Shown: positions 57,420 through 64,000 of the stretch, in pieces
How positions within the stretch are numbered: the stretch's first letter is position 1
Layout of the letters: the number at the start of each line of letters is the position of its first letter
Assembly (NCBI GenBank): GCA_021613375.1
Contig: CM038719.1
Location: forward strand, 41,128,698 to 41,192,697
Source: Megaleporinus macrocephalus
Taxonomy: Eukaryota; Chordata; Actinopteri; Characiformes; Anostomidae
Length of the DNA: 64,000 nt
Direction: 5' to 3'
Notes under the pieces: model-generated
Seen by the model: the letters and a program-made list of their open reading frames with translations, nothing else
What the model was told of the DNA's origin: nothing
Databases searched by the model: none
Program-made: the position numbers and the translations under genes

Positions 57420-58409
57420 GCAGATCTGATTAGAACAGATAAATAATCCTACATACAATACAAAGTAACATGAATATGTTATTGTGAGAGAAGTAGATCA
57501 GATCTTGATCCAGTTTGAAGAACAAAGTTAGGTTCCAGATTTCTCGGGATCGGCTAAACTGAAGGAATGTCGGCTGCTGATTCTGATTCTGATTCGATCA
57601 CCGATCACATATTTTGATTAAAAATCGACCGTTACAGAGCCGATCAATGGCATTAAACAAATGAGCCTAATTTCTGTATTTTTAGCTAGCGTTTCGTTGA
57701 AACCCCCTCCGGCCAGCTCCCTGCAATTCCTATCTGAACCACTAGGTGGAAACACATACCTTTTCAGTGTTTACCGTATGTGACTCAGACTCATCCAGGA
57801 CGTTTTTAAAATTAGTAAAATCAGCGTCTCTCGTTGAGGAACCAAGACAAAGATATTTAACTACTAATCTGATACACACTTCAGAGACACCACACAGCTG
57901 AACACAGTGAGTATCAGTAACAGCAGAGCTAGAACACACAGCTAACACAAACTAATAACCCAGAAACCCTACAGACCAGATCTGACCGGTACAAACAGAA
58001 CAGCAGTAACAATTCAATATTCTACATTTAATGATTACAGATTTAGTTTAAAATAACAGAGTCTGAGTTTAATGACTGCAGCTTTGACTGTATTTATTTA
58101 TTTATCTTTTTTAGTTTTAAATTAAGGGTCTAAATGTAATAACTGCAGTTTTGGAGATATTTGTTTGATTTACTTTGTTTATTTACTGATAATTTAGTAT
58201 AAAATATTATACTGTTTCATATGAGCTCGTTAAAAATGGTAATAAACCAGTTTAGATCATGTTTCATGACTTGTTTGTGCTAATAACTACTTGTAGCCCT
58301 GCCGTGGCACATAGCCCCGCCCTGGATCAGTATCGGCTATCATCCGATCGCGTTGAAAGGTGATTGGTGATCGGAATCGGCCTCAAAAACGCCGATCGGT
58401 CCATCTCTA
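57420..58409 (+). mobile_element. Companion fragment fused to hAT element with decayed BED finger
   Basis: 57420-57543 is an inverse companion fragment (gattagaacagataaataat to ggttccagatttctc). From 57544 it is a hAT copy related to 45974-46554: ggatcggctaaactgaagga, a broken BED-finger stretch near 57800-57930 (including cacacagctgaacacagtga), and a right end complementing tagagatggaccgatcggcg. The left terminal repeat is lost. The fusion point is the same as at 56515/56516. Confidence 0.7.
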
Positions 58410-58681
58410 CTCAGAGCAGATGAGATGTTGGTGTGGAGGTGTCTGTGTGAAGAATAAACATGTCTCGGTTCATTCCTGGTTGAAAAGTCATTTTTCGCTT
58501 CTTCTTTTATAGCACGTCGTCTGAACGAGCCTGTCTCCGAATCTACCGCTTCATACCCGAATCTACACAGATCTGATTGGCTGAGGAGCCTTTGGTGATC
58601 TCACGACGTACACGATTGGTCAGTGAGTTTACTGCACCGCAAAGCCCGTATACCGTAAAGAAGAAGAAACACTCCACCGCT

Positions 58682-58755
58682 TAAGATAAACCCTTGTCTG
58701 GGTCCGCATTGGACAACGTCTGGGTCCGCATTGGACAACGTCTGGGTCCGGACCT
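58682..58755. repeat. 22-bp triplet repeat
   Basis: gtctgggtccgcattggaca is repeated twice in full and once in part (gtctgggtccggacctggac). Confidence 0.8.
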
Positions 58756-58799
58756 GGACCACAGTCCGAATATTAGTGACCTCTGCTATAGACTGTTCT

Positions 58800-59720
58800 G
58801 AGACTGTTGGAACCCAGCAAGTCGCTCGGTGGTTTCCAGATCAACCAACATGCTCTCCTGACCAGAACCTGCTAAGGATGTACAGCAGTGTGACTGTCTA
58901 ATCTTACATAGTGAACGTCGTACACGACTTTAGAGATATTGCATCGTCTGGCATACAAGCTGATGATCAGCCCACATGGAACCATAGCAACACTGGAACG
59001 CTCTCAAAACAACATGGATTCCACAAGATGGTCCATGTTTCTGCAACTCTCCTGCTCCACCACATCACAAACAGTGTTCCACTGGACTCAGATCTGGTAA
59101 CTGGGAAAGCCCCAGAACGGCCATGTTCATGACCCAGTTTGAGGAGACCTTCTTTGGTGCATCATCATTGAAGATGGAAGCACTTGGTCAGCATGAATAC
59201 TCAAAACAGTCTGTGGCGTTCAAGCAATGACTGATTGGTTTCATTCCCCTCACCATTACACCACCTCCACCAGCCTGGACTGGCCCCATATTGTTGGGTT
59301 GGGTATATGGATTCATGCTGTTGGCACCAAATTCTGAGTCTACCATCCAAATGAGAGATTCATGATACCAGACTATGTTTTCCAGTCCAAAACTATTTAG
59401 CTCTGGTGAGCTTGCGCCTTAGCTTCTACTCTCGGCTGCTAGGAGTCTGTTGTAGCCCATCTAACTCGAGGCTTTTGTGCATCATGGGATGTTTTTCTGC
59501 TCAACTCATCTCTACGGAGTGGTTACTGCAGGCTTTCTGTCAGCTCAGACTAGTCTAGCCATTCTCCACTGACCTCTCTTATCAACAGGGCATTCACAGA
59601 GCCATCACTCACTGGTTGTTTCTTTCTTTATCAGTTCTAAGTAACTCCAGAGATGGTTGTGGGTGAAAATCCCAGAAGATCTGCAGTTACAGAAACACCC
59701 CCCAACACCACCAATCATAC
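58800..59720. mobile_element. Relic of a dispersed fish repeat
   Basis: Pieces such as ggcaccaaattctgagtcta, gttgtagcccatctaactcg, ctagccattctccactgacc and gagatggttgtgggtgaaaa occur in the order known to me from a widespread vertebrate interspersed repeat. It is strongly diverged, and its class is not certain. No intact protein. Confidence 0.5.
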
Positions 59721-60297
59721 CACACTCTTGAGGGGGTGGGTGGGAGGGTTAATCCATTTGGCTGCTTTGCTCTACCAACAGGACAGTGTTGTGTTTGACA
59801 ACCAATCAGAGCCATGCGTGTGTTTGTGTTTGGGTGTGTAATGTGAAGTCTTAGTTTTCTATGTGGCACAGTGGCTTCCCCACCAACGCCACCCCACCCC
59901 CACACAGCATGGCACCAGAACTCACACCACACCAAACTAAGCTTATAAAAGCCACAGCCACATGGCAGAGGAAGGTGCGGTGGTCATGAAGCCCAGGGGC
60001 TCAAGCGTCCTGCTGGTGTCCTGTCAAAGGCTTTCTGCTGACCACTGAGGACCTGAGAGGGGCACAGAGCCCCCGGGGCTGGCAGGAGGGCCACTGTCAA
60101 TCACCCACACCGTGACCACTCACAGCGGAAAACATACCAACTGACCCGCACACAGCAGGAGGGGGAAGAGCGAGTGTCTGTCTTGAGAGTAGCTGCGTCC
60201 CAATTCAGGGACTGCATCCTTCGTAGACGGCAGCTGAAGACCAATTGGACCACTGCTGCACGACAAGGCGGTCCAAATCAAAGGCTCATTCATACGT
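59721..60297. other. No gene recognised
   Basis: Unique sequence. The end (agctgcgtcccaattcaggg, ctgcatccttcgtagacggc) resembles a transposon edge from which the following array was drawn. Confidence 0.4.
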
Positions 60298-61455
60298 AGC
60301 CTTCGCTGTCTGTGCAGCCTTCGCTGTCTGTGCAGCCTTCGAAGGATACAGCCCTTGGATTGGGACACAGCCTATAATATATTACGCATATACTTTAGCA
60401 AGTGTTGTCATTTGCCTGTACCATCACGTAGCCTTTGCTACCTGTGCAGCCTTCGAAGGACACAGCCCTTGGATTGGGACACAGCCTATAATATATTACG
60501 CATATACTTTAGCAAGTGTTGTCATTTGCCTGTACCATCACGTAGCCTTTGCTACCTGTGCAGCCTTCGAAGGATACAGCCCTTGGATTAGGACACAGCC
60601 TATATAATATTATGCATATACTTTAGCACGTGTTGTCATTTGCCTGTACCATCACGTAGCCTTTGCTACCTGGGCAGCCTTCGAAGGATACAGCCCTTGG
60701 ATTGGGACACAGCCTATAATATATTACGCATATACTTTAGCAAGTGTTGTCATTTGCCTGTACCATCACGTAGCCTTTGCTACCTGTGCAGCCTTCGAAG
60801 GACACAGCCCTTGGATTGGGACACAGCCTATAATATATTACGCATATACTTTAGCAAGTGTTGTCATTTGCCTGTACCATCACGTAGCCTTTGCTACCTG
60901 TGCAGCCTTCGAAGGATACAGCCCTTGGATTGGGACACAGCCTATAATATATTACGCATATACTTTAGCAAGTGTTGTCATTTGCCTGTACCATCACGTA
61001 GCCTTTCTATCTGTGCAGCCTTCGAAGGATACAGCCCTTGGATTAGGACACAGCCTATAATATAGTACGCATATACTTTAGCAAGTGTTGTCATTTGCCT
61101 GTACCATCACGTAGCCTTTGCTACCTGTGCAGCCTTCGAAGGATACAGCCCTTGGATTAGGACACAGCCTATATAATATTATGCATATACTCTAGCACGT
61201 GTTGTCATTTGCCTGTACCATCACGTAGCCTTTGCTACCTGGGCAGCCTTCGAAGGATACAGCCCTTGGATTAGGACACAGCCTATATAATATTATGCAT
61301 ATACTTTAGCACGTGTTGTCATTTGCCTGTACCATCATGTAGCCTTTGCTATCTGTGCAGCCTTCGAAGGATACAGCCCTTGGATCGGGACACAGCCTAT
61401 ATTATATTACGCATATACTTTGGCAAGTGTTGTCATTTGCCTGTACCATCACGTA
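60298..61455 (+). repeat. 114-bp tandem repeat
   Basis: About 10 units of 114 bp containing tttgctacctgtgcagcctt, cgaaggatacagcccttgga, ttgggacacagcctataata and cagtaccatcacgtag-like ends (tgcctgtaccatcacgtagc). Because 114 = 3 x 38 and the unit lacks stops in two frames, spurious open frames appear at 60245-60607 and 60640-61065. Some units have atataatattatgcat in place of ataatatattacgcat, and these lie next to each other. Confidence 0.93.
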
Positions 61456-61629
61456 ATTCACATAATCAATAACATTATTAGTTAAATACTTAATACTCAA
61501 ACATAATTAGTTTACAAGTGGAGCACTCATCCATTGGCTGCGTTGCAAAACAACACTTAGCTAAATGTCCCTAACGTTGTAGATCAAGAGTAGTGAGCAA
61601 AAGAGTGCATTCTTTGTATAAGAACAAAC
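61456..61629. other. Unique spacer
   Basis: No feature recognised. Confidence 0.5.
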
Positions 61630-62326
61630 AAAAGACACTTGAATGAAGCACACTTGAAAAACAGGCACCGAAAGAACACAAACTGTACACAGTTTGCCCT
61701 AGAATAAAGTACACTTGAAAAGAAATACCCTAAACTAGTAGTCATATCCGGTTACTGAAGAAGTGTGTGCAATGGTGTAGTGTCCACTAGAATGAAGTAC
61801 ACTTGAAAAAACAAAAACAGCTATCTTTGACCATGTCTGAATATGGGTGACACCATAATGCACTTGAATGAAGCACACTTGAAAAGTAGTGTGTTGGTCA
61901 TTAGTCAAGTGGCACTCATTTTTGGCACTTAAATGAAGCACACTTGAAAATAAGGCATCGAAAGAACACACGCCATATAACAGCACAGTGTTCACTAGAA
62001 GTTAATGCCATACCCGATGAAGGAAGAAGTATGTATAATGGTGTGGTGTCCACTAGAATGAAGTACACTTGAAAAATCAGAGGCACCCTATCTTGTCTGA
62101 ATATGTCTGACAGCACTCCCACTAGAATGAAGTATACTTGAAAACTAGTGCGCTTGTCATTAGGTTAAATAAAAGAGGAGCGTACACCTGCACAGAATGT
62201 ACTAGAGTCAAGTGCCCTTGAGAGGAAGCACCCTTCCTTGTTGATCACATCTACACGGCAAGAAGGTATGTAACGTGTAACAGTGTAGTGTGCATAAGAG
62301 TGAAGTACACATAAGAAGCACCCTAC
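61630..62326. repeat. Degenerate repeat carrying copies of the afg2a exon-intron junction
   Basis: The motif agaatgaagtacacttgaaa recurs at irregular spacing (about 61640, 61702, 61790, 61866, 61931, 62056, 62124). Segments near 61812, 62081 (aggcaccctatcttgtctga) and 62225 (gaagcacccttccttgttga) resemble the real exon edge gaagcaccctaccttgtcga at 62315-62334. Confidence 0.65.
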
Positions 62327-62453
62327 CTTGTCGATCATGTCCGGTCTGTTGGTGGCAGCAAGAACCGTGACATCTTTCAGCTGCTCGATTCCATCCATCT
62401 CTGTTAGCAACTGAGCTAACACGCGGTCACCAACTCCACTGGACCGGGATGAA
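62327..62453 (-). CDS. afg2a: afg2a (SPATA5) exon, D2 AAA+ ATPase segment
   Basis: AFG2A/SPATA5 is a hexameric AAA+ ATPase that acts in 60S ribosome maturation as part of the 55LCC complex. This 127-base exon starts after the acceptor acttcctgtag with one base of a split codon, then [40 protein letters not shown] and DK before [33 protein letters not shown] is the SPATA5 D2 signature and differs from VCP, NVL and SPATA5L1. It includes the sensor-1 Asn of AATNRPD; Walker A and B lie in upstream exons. No stop or frameshift is visible, so it may be functional. The next exon (expected to start ALMRPGR-like) was not found in the window, and neither was the previous one. Confidence 0.9.
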
Positions 62454-62599
62454 CTACAGGAAGTAAATAAAAAAACATTATGAATTTAAAACAATAACCA
62501 GAATGTGAAAGTTTAACGAGCTTTAAGTTGGCTTGAAAGAATCTGCTGATAACGTTGACATGGTACAGTTTATAAACTGCTTGATGGCTGTAGAGGTAA
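62454..62599. other. afg2a intron sequence
   Basis: Unique sequence upstream of the exon acceptor, with nothing recognised. Confidence 0.5.
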
Positions 62600-63610
62600 A
62601 TGTGTAGCATCTTTAATTTAGTGCTGCCTTAAAACCAGTGGTACCTTAAGTTTATTGCCAATTAAAACCAGAGCGGCTTTAAATCTATTGATACCTTAAA
62701 TTCACTGCCACCTTAGATCCACTGGAATTTTAATTCCACTACAGCCGTAAATCTACTGCCATCATAAGATCACTGCTACCTTAAATCTCTTGCTACCTTC
62801 AATTCACTACCACCTTAATTCTCCTGTTACTTTCAATCCACTGCCACCTTAAATCCACAGATACCTTAATTCTCCACCTACTTTACATCTAGTGCTGCCT
62901 TAAACCCACTACAACTGTAAATCTACTGCCATCATAAGATCAATGCCACCTTAAATCTCTTGCTATCTTTAATTCACTGCCACCCTAAATCTCCTGCTAA
63001 TTTCAATCCACTGCCACCTTAAACCCACAGATACCTTAATTCTCCACTTACTTTACATCCAGTGCTGCCTTAAATCCACTACAACCATAACCCTACTGCC
63101 ATCATAATTCACAGCTAACTAAAATCCACTGCCACCTTAAATCCACAGATACCTTAATTCTCCACCTACTTTACATCAAGTGCTACCATAAATCCACTGC
63201 CATCATAAGATCACTGCTACCTTAAATCTCTTGCTACCTTCAATATACTGCCATCATAAGTTCAATGCCACCTTAAATCCAGATATCTTAAATCCAATCT
63301 CCATCTATTTTACATCCAGTGTTACCTTAAATCCACTACAACCATAACCCTACTGCCATCATAATTCACAGCTAACTTAAATCCACTGCCACCTTAAATC
63401 CACAGATAGCTTAATTCTCCACCTACTTTACATCTAGTGCTGCCTTAAACCCACTACAACTGTACTGCCATCATAAGATCACTGCCCCCTTAAATCTCTT
63501 GCTACCTTAAATCCTTACCCTTAAATTACCTTAAATCCACTACAACCATAAACCAACTACCACCTGAAATCCACAGCTAACTTCAATACACTGCCACCTT
63601 AAATTCACAG
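62600..63610. repeat. Degenerate 16-17-bp satellite (accttaaatccactgcc)
   Basis: Dozens of diverged units of about 16-17 bases: accttaaatccactgcc, with ctgctaccttaaatctcttg, acagataccttaattctcc and related forms. A longer block of about 230-250 bases (from ccacctactttacatctagt) recurs near 62875, 63042, 63160, 63305 and 63418. Old and highly diverged compared with the other arrays. Confidence 0.8.
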
Positions 63611-63909
63611 CTACAGCTGGTCATTTGCTGTGTGGACTTCTCTGGACGACTCAGTGGACGGAGACTGACCTGGTAACGAGGACGAACTGAATTCTGGTAA
63701 ATAAGGTGGACGTGTTCTCTGATATCCTGTGTGTGTCTGGCTGGATTCAGTTCATTAAGTGAAAGTGTGTTTGTTCTGAAGCTTCAGCAGAAAGCTCTCA
63801 CAGTCCTCCACACCCAGCCAGGCTCCATCCATCAATCCCAGCATGCAACAGCACAACTGATGAAATATGAGTGAGCGTACTGTACTCAGCATCTGATCAA
63901 TCTCTCTCT

Positions 63910-63957
<48 letters not shown>

Positions 63958-64000
63958 TGCAGCCACGCTCACAAACGAACCGACAGCTGGACTCAAAAGT
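63611..64000 (-). other. Possible unidentified exon(s) and (CA)n
   Basis: A (CA)n tract at 63913-63954 is followed on the - strand by ctctctgtaac-type sequence and a 49-codon open segment (EIDQMLSTVRSLIF, LGLMDGAWLGVEDCESFLLK) that stops at 63755-63757. Farther on, acacacag|GATATCAGAG...TACCAG|GTCAGT has good splice signals around a 57-base open segment (REHVHLIYQNSVRPRYQ). I recognise no protein in either. Confidence 0.3.

Noticed and set aside
60245..61065. Repeated-peptide open frames over the 114-bp array
   Set aside because: The period is 38 codons and two frames are open together, so these are repeat artefacts.

Overview
The window is vertebrate nuclear DNA, almost certainly from a teleost fish and perhaps an ostariophysan. 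The evidence is split genes with canonical GT/AG introns, relics of fish-type Tc1, hAT and Harbinger elements, two tRNA-derived SINE families, and CA/GT microsatellites. There are no bacterial features. By my rough estimate close to half of the called bases lie in tandem arrays with units of 13 to 168 bp. Most long open reading frames are therefore products of repeat periodicity, not genes.

Three genes can be supported. (1) The last two coding exons of nsun7 (+ strand, 3920-4205 and 6049-6671) join in frame and end in a stop codon. (2) The last six coding exons of an APBB2/FE65L1-type gene (- strand, 45240 down to 15650) encode the end of PTB1, the linker, all of PTB2 and the C-terminus. All five internal junctions keep phase. 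The two genes are tail to tail, as NSUN7 and APBB2 are in human. (3) One exon of afg2a (SPATA5), encoding part of an AAA+ ATPase D2 domain, lies on the - strand at 62327-62453, beyond a 1000-base assembly gap. No other afg2a exon and none of the 5' half of apbb2 was found, so the continuity of the window across the gap is uncertain.

Layout: 1-1088, a SINE with an amplified 20-bp head. 1.6-3.3 kb, transposon relics. 3.9-6.7 kb, the nsun7 3' end around a 31-bp array. 6.8-15.0 kb, intergenic, with a foldback element, a 2.3-kb element carrying a 43-bp array, and a LINE interrupted by a 34-bp array. 15.6-45.2 kb, apbb2, each intron holding its own large minisatellites of 20, 36, 28, 51, 35, 13, 50, 20, 67 and 29 bp. 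45.5-53 kb, a MITE, a hAT element, an inverted copy of the 51-bp composite, a Tc1 relic, microsatellites and a purine-strand array. 53001-54000, Ns. 54-64 kb, a pyrimidine tract, a third copy of the 51-bp composite, hAT fragments, a 114-bp array, and the afg2a exon set among degenerate repeats.

The main pattern is that tandem arrays repeatedly look seeded from a defined piece of something else. Three arrays amplify the tRNA-like head of a SINE, and every unit fits the Pol III A-box consensus. Two amplify the 3' tail of a second SINE. One 51-bp array travels with the same roughly 300-bp flank at three sites in both orientations. One degenerate array carries decayed copies of an afg2a exon-intron junction. 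An apbb2 exon of 84 bases sits between complementary (UG)n and (AC)n tracts in its pre-mRNA.
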